Made by a program: the position numbers and the translations under genes
Notes under the pieces: model-generated
What the model saw: only the letters and a program-made list of their open reading frames with translations
Database searches by the model: none
Told to the model about the DNA's origin: nothing
In this document: piece after piece, positions 37,313 to 48,009 of the stretch
Layout: each line of letters starts with the position of its first letter
Position numbering within the stretch: position 1 is the stretch's first letter
Assembly (NCBI GenBank): GCA_011033025.1
Contig: WFMF01000414.1
Span: forward strand, 62,001-126,000
DNA from: Beroe forskalii
Lineage: Eukaryota; Ctenophora; Nuda; Beroida; Beroidae
DNA: 64,000 nucleotides
Direction: 5' to 3'

Positions 37313-37425
37313 AGACGTCATCATCAAGGCTTATAATGCCGAACTGATGACGTCATCATCTGGGATTAGAATGGTGAATTGATGACATCATTATCAGGCT
37401 TGAGCATGGCGAATTGATCGATCGT
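37313..37425 (+). repeat. 43-bp element family, three overlapping copies sharing boxes
   Basis: Copies at 37313-37355, 37348-37390 and 37383-37425. Adjacent copies share one 8-bp box, so the period is exactly 35 bp. Boxes in order are AGACGTCA-like, TGACGTCA, TGACATCA and a lost one. The middle copy reads TCATCTGGGATTAGAATGG followed by TGAATTGA between boxes. Confidence 0.8.
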
Positions 37426-38112
37426 TCCGGCCTTCCGTGTTCGGGCATACCATTTATATCATATTCTATCATACTGCAGACATTGGTTGCGCGGTTACTT
37501 TATATCGTTGGTTTATACTTTATAAGCTTACATAGAGTGTATGTTTTGAAGGCTAACGGTCCATTGCCCAGTATCACTAATTGAACTTAGCAGAACTCAT
37601 TGCCACATATTACATTGGTCAATCCGAACGTGGATTCATACAATCTTACTCATTACTGAGTACCAGATAAATTTACACTTTACTTACGTAAGTACAGCTG
37701 AGATGTGATATATATATGTTTGTTATTACGGTATTAGAATATATCTAAGTGCATAACTTTATTAATCATATAGCACATGTCACGACTTGTGATGCCAATA
37801 ATAACCACGGTAGAACCGTAACTCACAACACACATGATATTGGGACGTATCTGGTATAGTGGTATTCGCAACTACCATCATTTCTCTTTTTCAGAAAGAT
37901 ATTTTCGGGCAGGTTTCATGACGAAAACGTAAAATACAAGTTTTGAGTAGCCATCAATTGTCAGTGCCAATTTGATTTTTGTGGGAGTGATTATAATAAA
38001 CGTTCGGTTGTCGATTGATTGTAATACACCTCGCTTGACGCTTATTTGTTGATTTATCGGATAAACATGAGTGCAGATATCGAATATAATAATGAGGATA
38101 ATTAAGATTCAA

Positions 38113-38290
38113 GGTAAATTGAGCGATCCGTCTAGGCCAGTATCACGCCATTATTGTGCCATTACCACGCCAGTATCGCGCCAGTATCAGACCCACCTCA
38201 CGCTGTTATCGTGCCAGTATCACGCCAGTAGGGTTCCAGTAGCACGCCAATTACTGGCTTGATACTGGTCTAGACGGATCGCTCAGTTTA
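38113..38290. mobile_element. MITE-like element
   Basis: Terminal inverted repeats of about 30 bp: tgagcgatccgtctaggcca on the left, and on the right the reverse of tgagcgatccgtctagacca. The interior repeats gccagtatcacgccag-like units. About 180 bp. No clear target duplication. Confidence 0.7.
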
Positions 38291-39494
38291 CTAAAAAATC
38301 AAAATGTGTCCAACAGCACAACATTTATGATGTAACGTGGGACTGGAAGCGAGAATTCCCAAGTGGCGTTCCTGATTCGTTTAAAATAGCGATGCGTAAC
38401 AGAATTTCATGACTTAGTGGTATAACTATAAGGCACTCCCTTAAATAGCATTCTACAAGGCATTGACTAAAACTCACGTAATATCCATTGGTTTAACCAT
38501 TTAAGAGAATGACCACCAATACTTTTGTCCCTGTACTATTTTCTTGTTTCGCCTTTTTTTAATCTTGGAATACGCCAAATTTGAATATTGACTTTCATTG
38601 GGGGCAAATTAACTCCCAAAGAAAAAACGGAAAATTATTCCAGTAATCGTCAATTACTATAACCATGTCCTGTGTCAGTTGTTCATTCGAAATGCCACTC
38701 TTGACAGTAACTGAATCCAACACTCAAATAGAGAAGTTCATTTCTAATCTGATTACTACGGGAAAGAGGAGGGGAAGTCACCCGATTTCTGAAATTAAAG
38801 CCATAATTCCATAGCAAAGGTAAGTTATTCTATCTTAGTAAATTTTCCGTGCCGAACAAAAACAATCGAATCTGGGCAACACGCGTAGGATTACGGCCAT
38901 CTGTTAAAGAATTGCAGATTTCCATGTTGTTTTTACGAATTAGAAAGTAGCATTATATGGTTTTATTATTTGGTAAACTGTTTATACCAAGTTTCAGGAC
39001 AAAAAATTGATCTGCTACTCAGACTTTACCTTTTTGCTACTCAGACTTTACGTCATGTACCTAATTGTTAGGGTTTTCATAATCTCCTGAAATTTTCGTC
39101 TCCCCAATCTTAGCTTTGTTTTATAACTTGAGATGAACCAAAATTTGTGCATAGGCCATACAGCATACAGTCAAATAGGCAAGGCAGGATTTCCAAGCAC
39201 GTGACGCGCGTCATGAAGTTAATCATGAAATATTTCCGTCCGTGTATCCGTCCGTCTGTCCGGATAATTGGTGCTAAAACATCAAAATAACGAATTTCTT
39301 TATTTTTAAATTTCCTTAAAAGGAATTACAGATACCATAAAATCCGACCTTTTAGTATTGAGTGACAGGGCACGTACCCTCTCGTGATTTCCTATCGCAA
39401 AGTAGACGAAATATTATTTTATAAGTCTATATTCACATCATCACAACGTCCACAACCAATCATTCTATTTCTTGAAGTAATCGGCAATAAAATC
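38291..39494. other. No gene recognised
   Basis: AT-rich, no supported feature. The last eight bases (ataaaatc) form the left copy of the target duplication of the next element. Confidence 0.5.
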
Positions 39495-41592
39495 GGTCAT
39501 ACGAGCGAATTACTGCGGGAGACTCCCGGGAGTCCTCCGGGAGCCCTCCGGGAGTACTCCGGGAGCCCTCCAGGGAGTACTCCGAGTCCTCCGAGTCCTC
39601 AGGAGTACTCCGGGAGTACTCCGAGAGTCCCCCGGGAATCCTCCGGGAGTCCCAGGAGTCCCCGGGAGTCTACGGGAGTCCTACGGGAGTACCACAGGAG
39701 TGCCACGGGAGTACCACAGGTCCTACGGGAGTACCACGGGGAGTCCTACCCCGGGGTCCTACAGGGAGTGCCACCAAGTCCCCCAGGAGGTCCCCGGGAG
39801 TCCCAGGGAGTCCCAGGAGTCCCAGACCTTTTAGTACCCCAGGTGTCCCCCGGGAGTCCTACGGGGAGTACCACGGGAGTGCCACAGGGAGTGCCACTGG
39901 AATTTTCGTCTCCCCGGGAGTCCCCAGGAGTCCCCCAGGGGTCCTGGGAACCCTACAGACTACAGAGTACCCCGGGGTCCCCAGAGTCCTACGGGGTCCT
40001 ACAGGAGTCCTACAGGAGTACCACAGAGTGCCACGGGAGTACCACGGAGTGCCACGGGAGTACCCCCGGGAGTCCACAGAAGTCCAATCAGGTACCACGG
40101 GGGTGCCACAGGAGTGCCCGGGGTCCTGGGAGTCCCCTGTCCTAAAGTACCCCGGAGTCCCCCGGGGTCTACCCCAGGAGTCCTACGGGAATCCCCGGGG
40201 GGATCCTACGGGAGTACCACGGGAGTACCCCGGGAGTCCCCCGGGAGTCCTACGGGAGTACACCGGGAGTCCTACGGGAGTACCCCGGGAGTCCTCCGGG
40301 ATTACCCCGGGAGACCTACGGGAGTACCCCGGGAGTCCTACGGGAGGATTACCACGGGAGAAATTTTTTGTAGAACACTTGCCTGATCAGGGCCATATCG
40401 GTTACTTGCCTTACGGGCTCAGGCCAAAACCGGATACATCCCTCGGGCAGTATGCCAAAATGGACCCGATAGGCGCGTGTCTATGTGTTCAGATGTAGTG
40501 ATTGTTTTAGTACGATATCAAGAAAATCAACACAGAATAAATTCACAGCAATTTCCCACTACATCTGAATACATAGACACGCGCCTATCGGGTCCATTTT
40601 GGCATACTGCCCGAGGGATGTATCCGGTTTTTGCCTGAGCCCGTAAGGCAAGTAACCGATATGCTGATATGGCCCTGATCAGGCAAGAGTTCTATAAAAA
40701 AATTCTCCCGTGGTAATCCTCCCGTAGGTCTCCCGGGGTACTCCCGTAGAACTCCCGGGGTACTCCCGTGGCACTCCCGTGGTACTCCCGTAGGACTCCC
40801 GGGGTACTCCCGTGGCACTCAGGATTCCCAGGGGTTGGACTCCCGGGGGACTCCCGTGGTACTCCCGTAGTCCTCCCGGGGTACTCCCGTAGGACTCCCG
40901 GGGGACTCCCGTAGGACTCCCGGGGTACTCCCGTGGCACTCCCGTGGTACTCCCGTGGTACTCCCGTAGGACTCCCGGGGGACACCCGGGGTACTCCCGT
41001 AGGACTCCCGGGGTACTCCCGTAGGACTCCCGGGGGACTCCCGTAGGACACCCGGGGTACTCCCGTAGGACTCCCGTGGCACTCCCGTGGTACTTCCGTA
41101 GGACTCCCGGGGTACTCCCGGGGGACTCCCGGGGTACTCCCGAGGGACTCCCGGGGTACTCCCGTGGCACTCCCGGGGTACTCCCGTGGTACTCCCGTAG
41201 GACTCCCGGGGTACTCCCGTAGGACTCCCGGGGTACTCCCGTAGGACTCCCGGGGTACTCCCGTGGGACTCCCGTGGTACTCCCGTAGGACTCCCGGGGT
41301 ACTCCCGTAGTACTCCCGTAGGACTCTCGGGGTACTCCCGGGGTACTGCCGGGGTACTCCCGTGGCACTGCCGGGGTACTCCCGTGGCACTCCCGTGGTA
41401 CTCCCGTAGGACTCCCGTAGGACTCCCGGGGGACTCCCGGAGGACTCCCGGGGGACTCTCGGAGTACTCCCGGAGTACTCCCGGAGGACTCTCGGAGGAC
41501 TCTCGGAGTACTCCCGGAGGGCTCCCGGAGTACTCCCGGAGGGCTCCCGGAGGACTCCCGGGAGTCTCCCGCAGTAATTCGCTCGTATGACC
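39495..41592. mobile_element. 2.1-kb foldback element with perfect 8-bp target duplication
   Basis: The ends are perfect inverted repeats: ggtcatacgagcgaattact at 39495, and its reverse ending at 41592. Flanks ataaaatc (39487-39494) and ataaaatc (41593-41600) are identical, an 8-bp target-site duplication of the kind made by hAT transposases. Each arm is about 0.85 kb of a GC-rich repeat (gggagtcctacgggagtacc and variants). The centre is a second inverted pair of about 130 bp (about 40366-40498 and 40560-40695) around a short loop. Repeat-borne frames, the longest 326 codons of PREYPGSPTGV type, reflect the absence of stops in the repeat. No transposase is present. Confidence 0.9.
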
Positions 41593-41687
41593 ATAAAATC
41601 TTTGCTTTGATTAATTTACAACACCATCCAAATAAGGCGTTCAGTATACAGGGCTTCATTAACGCATTTGATTTACCCCTGTATTCA

Positions 41688-42120
41688 TTAAGGGGGCCGG
41701 GGGGGTCTGAGGTCGATTTTCGGTTTTTTGTTGTTTCTGATAGAGCTGAACGCCAGCTACCAGTAGGTTTTTACCGCATCAAAAAATATTGTTCCTAGCC
41801 GAAGTTACGAATTTTTCAAATCGCGGGTTCGCCTGTAATTACAGTGCGCGCGCAAACTTACGACGCGATTTGCCGAAAATCAACTTTAAAATCTATCTCC
41901 TCCTACAGTTTTTGAGGAAAACCCTTGAAACTTGGTAGTTATGTTCTAGGGCATAAAACAAAACTTTTGAGCGAGCCGATTTTTGATTTAGGCCTCAGAA
42001 GTGAAAATATTAATTTTTGAAATTTGAAAATCGTCAGTTTTGACCATTTTTGGGACAGGAGCCAACTTTGAAAATTCATATTTTCACTTCTGAGGCCTAA
42101 ATCAAAAATCGGCTCGCATG
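41688..42120. mobile_element. TTAAGGGGGC foldback family, right-truncated copy
   Basis: Begins attaagggggccgggggggtc and carries a full left arm to the centre, then about 70 bp of the right arm, breaking off after caaaaatcggctcgcatg. Confidence 0.8.
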
Positions 42121-42638
42121 CTGCTGCTGGCATATAGTTCGTTGTTTCTCGAAAATTCATGTTTATTCTGAAAATTCATGCGCATTTTGATATCTCGACT
42201 CTTCAGGACTGTTTAGAATCAAAGTTTGAACAAATCCTTCCCAGTGTAGGAGATCCTGACCCGAGGGGCAGTACCTCGCTGCACGTGGGCACTAAACAAG
42301 TCAATCCATATTCAATTCTTCGCTGCCTTAGTACTTTAGTAGCATGTACCAACTAACTAGTTGTACAGAAGTGTTCTTCTTAAGTCCTTTTATGAGATAA
42401 TTCCTAATAAAATTATGAGTTAACCACCCAGCATATTACCTTCCATTGCTATCGCAACATATGCGACTGTAGCCAAGATTAAGATTTCAGCCGTTCTCGA
42501 CAACCTGTTCACTGAATTATATGGGCAAAAATCTTGCCCACATTGAGTTCACGTGCCTCAGGTGTTTTCGCAGAAGCAGTTTAAATTAAATGCCTCGACC
42601 GTGTTATGCAGTAAAACTTAATTTATACAGCAAGTATC

Positions 42639-43054
42639 ACCTGGCTGGAGGAGCAATTTGAGGATAGGGTAATATCCAGGAGAACTGATTTCGTTTGGCC
42701 GCCTTACAGCCCCGACTTAAATCCTTGCGACATTTTCTTGTGGGGCTACCTGAAAGAGCGTGTTTACTCCAACCCAATCCCCAGAACTACTGGGCAGCTG
42801 ATGGGAGGTGAAGAAGCTCAGTCTCGATACAGTGAAATCAGCTATGGATAACATGCTACCAAGAGTGCAAAACTTGCCCTCAAGAAAGGGGGCTTGGTTA
42901 CAGAAACTATTGAAGTATTAGTCAAATCTGAGTTTACTAATCTGAATTGGAATATAATGACAACAATTAAAACATAAAAAGAAACTGTCTCTTTCCTTAG
43001 TCTGAAAATTGTGGTTATTCAAAATGTGGACACGAGTCTTAAAACACCCTGTAG
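42639..43054 (+). mobile_element. mariner/Tc1-type transposase remnant with right terminal repeat
   Basis: The frame reads TWLEEQFEDRVISRR, then WPPYSPDLNPCDIFLWGYL and KERVYSNP. The SPDLNPxD motif carries the last catalytic Asp of the DDE/D transposases of this superfamily. A frame change near 42835 separates this from AMDNMLPRVQ, so the gene is dead. The 3' end has gagtcttaaaacaccctgta, which looks like the terminal inverted repeat ending at a TA. The 5' half, including the first two catalytic acids and the left terminal repeat, is missing. Confidence 0.8.
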
Positions 43055-43339
43055 TTTAGTTTTAAATTAAGTTTTCTTATAGCAAAACGTAATTTATAAT
43101 TTAGTTCTAAATTTAGTTTTCTTCACTGAATTTTGAGTAACTGGAGCACTGGACAGAAGAATTTGAATGACGTAATTCTGTAATTTGGTCAGGCATCAGA
43201 AGCAATCTTTTTCAATCGAATATTTTCAGTTGAACGTTTTTCAGAAATGTAAAAACACGCATTTTTATTTCATCTATAACTCGTGTTTAGTTAACGCTTT
43301 TCATGACCAACAATAACTTTCTTTTCGGAAAATCACTTC

Positions 43340-43520
43340 AGTAAACTTCACTTCAATCTTCATCTCACTTCAATCTTCACTTGAGTCTTGAATCGTTAAT
43401 TTCCTTAGACGCTTAAATCTTCATTTCACTAATTCACTTGAATCTTCACATCACCTCAATCTTCACTTCACTTCAATCTTCACTTAACTTCACTTATCGT
43501 CATTTTACTTCACTTGAAAC
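43340..43520. repeat. Imprecise cttcacttcaat repeat upstream of GPCR 2
   Basis: Loose tandem repeats of acttcaatcttc, ending about 100 bp before the ATG of the next gene, so probably in its promoter or 5' leader. Confidence 0.5.
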
Positions 43521-43616
43521 TTCACATATCTTTGCCAACTTACCAAGTCACTACACTTCAATAAACACCAACATAGCATAACTACAATATATCCTCTGAC
43601 CAGGAAGTAAAACCAT

Positions 43617-43898
43617 ATGTCTGGAACATCGCTCCCTCCTCAACCTGCAATGATGCCCACTCCTCTCCCCACTCACCAACCTCCTCGACCCCTAATGATC
43701 TCATCTCCTCACCTCTCACCCTCTCTCCGTCTCTATGTTGGGGTTTTGCTCACCGCGCTCTGCTCGGTGGGTGTGGTACTGAATGTAGCGGCAGTCGTCC
43801 TCCTGTCCCTTCACAAGACCCTCCTGGCTAAGAATCAGCGGAGCACCGTTCTCAATCTCGCCGTGTGTGACTTTGTGTTTGCACTGCTCGGTTTGGTG
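43617..43898 (+). CDS. GPCR 2 exon 1: N-terminus, helix 1, helix 2
   Basis: 94 codons from ATG to GTG|GTAAGT. The extracellular N-terminus has no signal peptide and is rich in Pro, Ser and Met. Confidence 0.85.
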
Positions 43899-46800
43899 GT
43901 AAGTTTGTGCTGTTTTTCTAAAGTATAGCATTCAAATCCCAGTTCAAGGAGACTAGTGCAAATTTCCATCCTAGTTCTAAGTTGCAGGCCAGTGATTTCG
44001 TTGGTTAATTTTCGTGGAAAGATATAACACTTTAATAACGATTTGCATCCATTAGATAGAAAAAGTGATGGAATTTGTCACATTTTCAGATCCAGGGACC
44101 AAGTTTCATATCAGGTTCGTTCGAATCGATGATATCAAGTAACGCAAACAGTTGCACTGCCATGGCTCTACTTATGAATTTCTTTGGGTCTGTGAACAAC
44201 GTGGCATTACTCCCGGTCACAATTGATAGGTTTGTAGCTGATTAATTGGATTTTAATTTTAATCTTCATTTGAAATTGCATTGCAAATTATCCTATTATT
44301 ACCTAAAATGAACGAAAAAATCTGTTTCCAAAAACTGACGGTGCTACACCATTCACTGATTTATTCTTTTATTAGTGGGGTTTGCTATCAAGGAGCTGGG
44401 TTTGCTCTCAAGGACTCAAGGAGCTATTTCTAGGAATCCTATTGCTATATATGATGAGATTATATTATTATCATGCGGTCTAACACATGTAATGTAACAC
44501 ATGACGGTCTAACACATGACGACAATCACCATAGCGGAAGCTATATTCACATCCCCCTTGAATATGCTTTCTGCACAGCTCGAGGGGTAACGCCTTTTTC
44601 AATTTTCAAAGTAACGTTCTGAAGTAACGACTAACGATGCTGATTCCGTGAATTTTGGGGGGTGTTTCAAACAAAAGAGGTCCTTTTATATGGAGCTTTT
44701 CGAAAATAGTGCTACCGCTATTCTAAGAATATAGCCCCGAAAAGAAGATGATGAACAAAAAAGTAAAATAAAAGCAGAAGTTTCTTCTGACGCGCTGGGA
44801 ACAAATTTTGATTTCGAAAATGCAAAATCTTGGAGATAAAAGAAACTTAGTAGAATCCCATGCGATAGAAAATAATTATTTCTACTCGAACAATAATCAT
44901 GGTAAACAAACTGACAACTACAGCTAAAAACTATCAGTCAACAGTTCTCACAGTCAACAACACAGATGAAAACACACAACATCACACTTAAGGGGGCAGA
45001 GAGGGTATTCGGGGTGTGAGTGGGTGTCATAGGCTTTCCATTATCGGTAACAAATTTTTTATCTAGATAAACCGATAATTATTTCGGTTTTATCTAGATA
45101 AAATCTATCAGTTTTTAAAAACTTTTTGCCACTGTCAATCTGGTTACTTTCGCTAAATATACGTCAGTCTGATATCATGGTGATTGTTGATACACCCGAC
45201 TGGCGTTAGTGAAAAATGAGACTGTTGTTATTGATAACATTATGTCCAAAAATTGTCAATGATACGTAATAGTGGTGCTTCCGATTGGTATCAGAGTTCA
45301 TTCAGGTTGATATCATTGATTTGTCAGTGTTAGACTGATGCAATTATTTATCTGTCAGAACGGTATCAGGAATACTATACAGCAGACTAGGTCAGAGATG
45401 CGCCCGAAAGGTATCAATCATGCATCAGATTGGTGTCAATGATACGGCAGACTGGTGTAAGTGATAAGTCACACTGCCAGACTGGTGTCGATACGGCAGA
45501 CTGGTGTCAGTTATACTGCAGACTGGTGTCAGTGAAACGGCAGACTGGTGTCAGTGATACGGCAGACTGGTGTCAGTGATACGGCAGACTGGTGTCAGTG
45601 ATAAGTCACACTGCCAGACTGGTGTCATTGATACGACACACTGGTGCCAGTGATAAGTCAGACTGGTGTCAGTGATACGGCAGACTGGTGTCAGTGATAA
45701 GGCAGACTGGTGTCAGTGATACGGCAGACTGGTGTCAGTGATAAGTCAGACTGGTGTCAGTGATACGGCAGACTGGTGTCAGTGACTCAGTGATAAGGCA
45801 GACTGATATCAGTGATACGGCACATAGTGATACGGCAGACTGATGTCAAGTGATAGAGACTGGTGTCAGTGATACGGCAGACTGGTGTCAGTGAAACGGC
45901 AGACTGGTGTGTCAGTGATACGGCAGACTGGTGTCAGTACTGCAGACTGGTTTCAGTCATCTATAGCAGATTGTTAGTGTCTGTAATACGTCTGGCCAAT
46001 GTTAAATATCTGATGTGTCTGTGACACGACAGAATAGTGTCACTGGTGCCAGATTTGTGTCGGTATCAGTTATCCATTAAACAAGTGTCAGTGATACATC
46101 AGGATAGTTTCAACTATACATCAAATAGGTTTCTGTGGTATAACAAGTAAAAGGCTATTGATTGGTCAGATTGGTGTTGGTGATTGGTGTTGGTGATTGG
46201 TCAGAAAGGTACCAGTGACATGCTTGACTGGTGGCAGTGATCCTTCAGACTGGTGAAAGTTGAAAACAGTCCAATTTTACAAGCACTTTTCAACGCTAGC
46301 TATTTTATCTAGATAAAAATAATTTTTATCTAGATAAATCGATAATTTATTTTGACGAATTATCGGAGATAATTGTCGGTTTCGATTATCGGACTGGAAA
46401 GCCTAGGGTGTCGATGGCCAAAATGGGGTTTTTGGCTAGAAATGATAGAGGCGCATCATAGCTACCAGAAAAACTTTACGGAATGAAAAAATCTTGTTCC
46501 TAGCCTGAGTTATGATCTTAAAAATCTATCTTAAAAATCTATCTTCTCCTACATTTTTTGAGGAATAGTCCTCGAACATTCCATATATAATGTTTCTAAG
46601 GATTAAAATGAAGAGATTTGTCCAACGGATTTTCGATTTAGGCCTCAGAACCGAAAATATTCGATTTTGAATTTTCAAGGAGCCAAATTTTGAGGATTTT
46701 TGCCGGCCAAAATCGCATAACTCAGGCAGTAGCAAGATTTTTTCATTCCGTAAAGTTTTTCTGGCAGCTATGATGCTCCTCCATCACTTCTAGCCAAAAT

Positions 46801-48009
46801 TTCCATTTTGGCCTTCGACACTCTGAAGACCCCCCTGCCCCCTTAACATCACACAGTTAACAACACACTGTTATCAACACACTGTTAACACCAAACAGTT
46901 AAGATCCCACAGTTAAAGATACGCTATTAACAACACCCCACAGTTAACATCACAAAGTTAACAACTAACAAACATACCTCTCACCCATCCCTCCTTCAGA
47001 TGGCTGGTCCTCTCCTACCCTGTTCGGTATCGGCTTCTCATGTCGAGTAGTCGAGTACGGATCATCCTCTTGGCCTCGTGGTGTCCTAACCTGGTGTTCC
47101 TGGTGGCCGAGGGAGCCACCCTCGTGATTTCCTCGCCCTCGGTAGAGCACACTGTGGTGTACAGCGAGGTGAGGGGCAGGTGTGTCACCCGGGGCATGGA
47201 TATACTCGATATCACAAGGGTAAGTGATAAACTCAGTCTATTGTCTAACTGCTTAACTGTGGGACCAATGTCCAATCTGAATCATGATCGTTGGTTTATT
47301 ATTTCAGTCTTTGCAAGTTTTAGGTTGATTCCCACAATTCACATGTAACTTGATAAAGCTCCCCTGCCATGCCTCTGAATAACGATCATTTCAGTTTTCG
47401 TTCTGCAAAGTCCTCGTAACAACTATTGTCACCCTTTTCTACATCTCTATGTGGATCCACATATGTTCGCGGAATGTAGAAACCACCGACACCCGCTTCA
47501 AAAGAAAACTCGCCATGAGGCACACCAGATTCGCCACCATCTCTGGGATAGTGACCCTAACGGGTGCACTCTCGTGGATCCCCAAGTCGGTCCTGCTCTT
47601 CTCGGGTCTCTACATGGCCAACATCCCGGCCTACTACGCAGCAGAGGGTCTCTTCTACCTGGTGACAGTTACTAACCCCATAATCTACATTCTGGGCACG
47701 CAACGTAACGTGATCCACGCGCTCTTCAAAACCCCCATCGAGTATCGCCGGAGGATGTCCATCATGAGCAACACCAGTTGGTCGGGGTCCCTGGGCTCCC
47801 GGCGCAGGAACTGTCTGGTGGCTGCAGCTGGGGCCGGGAGCATCGTTATCCCGGATTATTGCTCCATTAGCAGGCCGGGGTTGTTGGAGAGTCACCGACC
47901 GGTGGGCAGACAACGCCGGTGTGGCGTGGTAGAGCCTCCTCAGATTAACAACATCCTTCATCGGTCCGTGATGGAACTGGATTTTATCAGTGAATCAGAA
48001 TCAGAATGA
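43617..48009 (+). CDS. Rhodopsin-family (class A) GPCR, four coding exons
   Basis: A complete-looking seven-helix receptor of 418 residues: exons 43617-43898, 44090-44229, 47000-47219 and 47395-48009, all with GT-AG junctions and matching phases. Helix 1 follows a Pro-rich N-terminus (LTALCSVGVVLNVAAVVLL). Helix 2 has LNLAVCDF. Helix 3 has its Cys 25 residues before the Arg of DRW (TIDRWLV). Helix 4 has its Trp and a loop Cys (GRC). Helix 6 has SWIPKS and helix 7 TNPIIYIL. The tail is Arg- and Ser-rich and ends ISESESE. The DRY Tyr is Trp here. The ligand is unknown; the compact intracellular loops resemble other small-ligand or peptide receptors without singling one out. Intron 2 carries nested transposons. 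Confidence 0.88.
44090..44229 (+). CDS. GPCR 2 exon 2: first extracellular loop and helix 3
   Basis: Starts after TTTTCAG and ends GATAG|GTTTGT in phase 2, splitting the Arg codon of the DRW motif. NSCTAMALLMNFFGSVNNVA is helix 3. Confidence 0.85.
45030..46405. mobile_element. Inner 1.38-kb element with 11-bp ends and 8-bp target duplication
   Basis: The ends are taggctttcca and its exact inverse. Flanks gggtgtca (45022-45029) and gggtgtcg (46406-46413) match at 7 of 8 bases. Each subterminal region holds two tttatctagataaa-type palindromes. The interior is mostly a minisatellite. An 8-bp duplication fits hAT-type insertion; no transposase is present. Confidence 0.85.
45420..45950. repeat. 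22-bp minisatellite
   Basis: Tandem units of cagactggtgtcagtgatacg plus one base, with diverged units on both sides (from about 45160 to 46250). It forms the core of the inner transposon. Confidence 0.85.
47000..47219 (+). CDS. GPCR 2 exon 3: second intracellular loop, helix 4, second extracellular loop
   Basis: Starts after CCTTCAG and ends ACAAGG|GTAAGT. It encodes WLVLSYPVRYRLLM, helix 4 with LLASW, and the loop Cys in EVRGRCVTRG. Confidence 0.85.
47395..48009 (+). CDS. GPCR 2 exon 4: helices 5-7 and tail
   Basis: Starts after ATTTCAG with FSFCKVLVTTIVTLFYI (helix 5) and runs 204 codons to TGA. It contains GALSWIPKSVLLF (helix 6) and TNPIIYIL (helix 7). The tail of about 100 residues has several Arg clusters. 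Confidence 0.88.
   Translation, partial: FSFCKVLVTTIVTLFYISMWIHICSRNVETTDTRFKRKLAMRHTRFATISGIVTLTGALSWIPKSVLLFSGLYMANIPAYYAAEGLFYLVTVTNPIIYILGTQRNVIHALFKTPIEYRRRMSIMSNTSWSGSLGSRRRNCLVAAAGAGSIVIPDYCSISRPGLLESHRPVGRQRRCGVVEPPQINNILHRSVMELDFISESESE

Larger units (their letters stand above)
36586..38112. other. No gene recognised; cluster of 43-bp elements
   Basis: AT-rich. It contains one separate copy and one head-to-tail cluster of the 43-bp family. Confidence 0.5.
44989..46846. mobile_element. TTAAGGGGGC-type foldback element split by an insertion
   Basis: The outer element starts ttaagggggcagag at 44989 and ends ctgcccccttaa at 46846. Its left arm is interrupted at 45030 and resumes at 46406 with gggtgtcgatggccaaaatg. 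It then pairs with the right arm (ttgttcctagcctgagttat region against ataactcaggcagtagcaag). It lies within intron 2 of GPCR 2, in either orientation non-coding. Confidence 0.75.

Noticed and set aside
39384..41659. Long open frames (up to 326 codons) encoding PREYPGSPTGV-type repeats
   Set aside because: They lie wholly within the inverted minisatellite arms of a foldback element, occur in several frames and both strands, and have no start or splice support.
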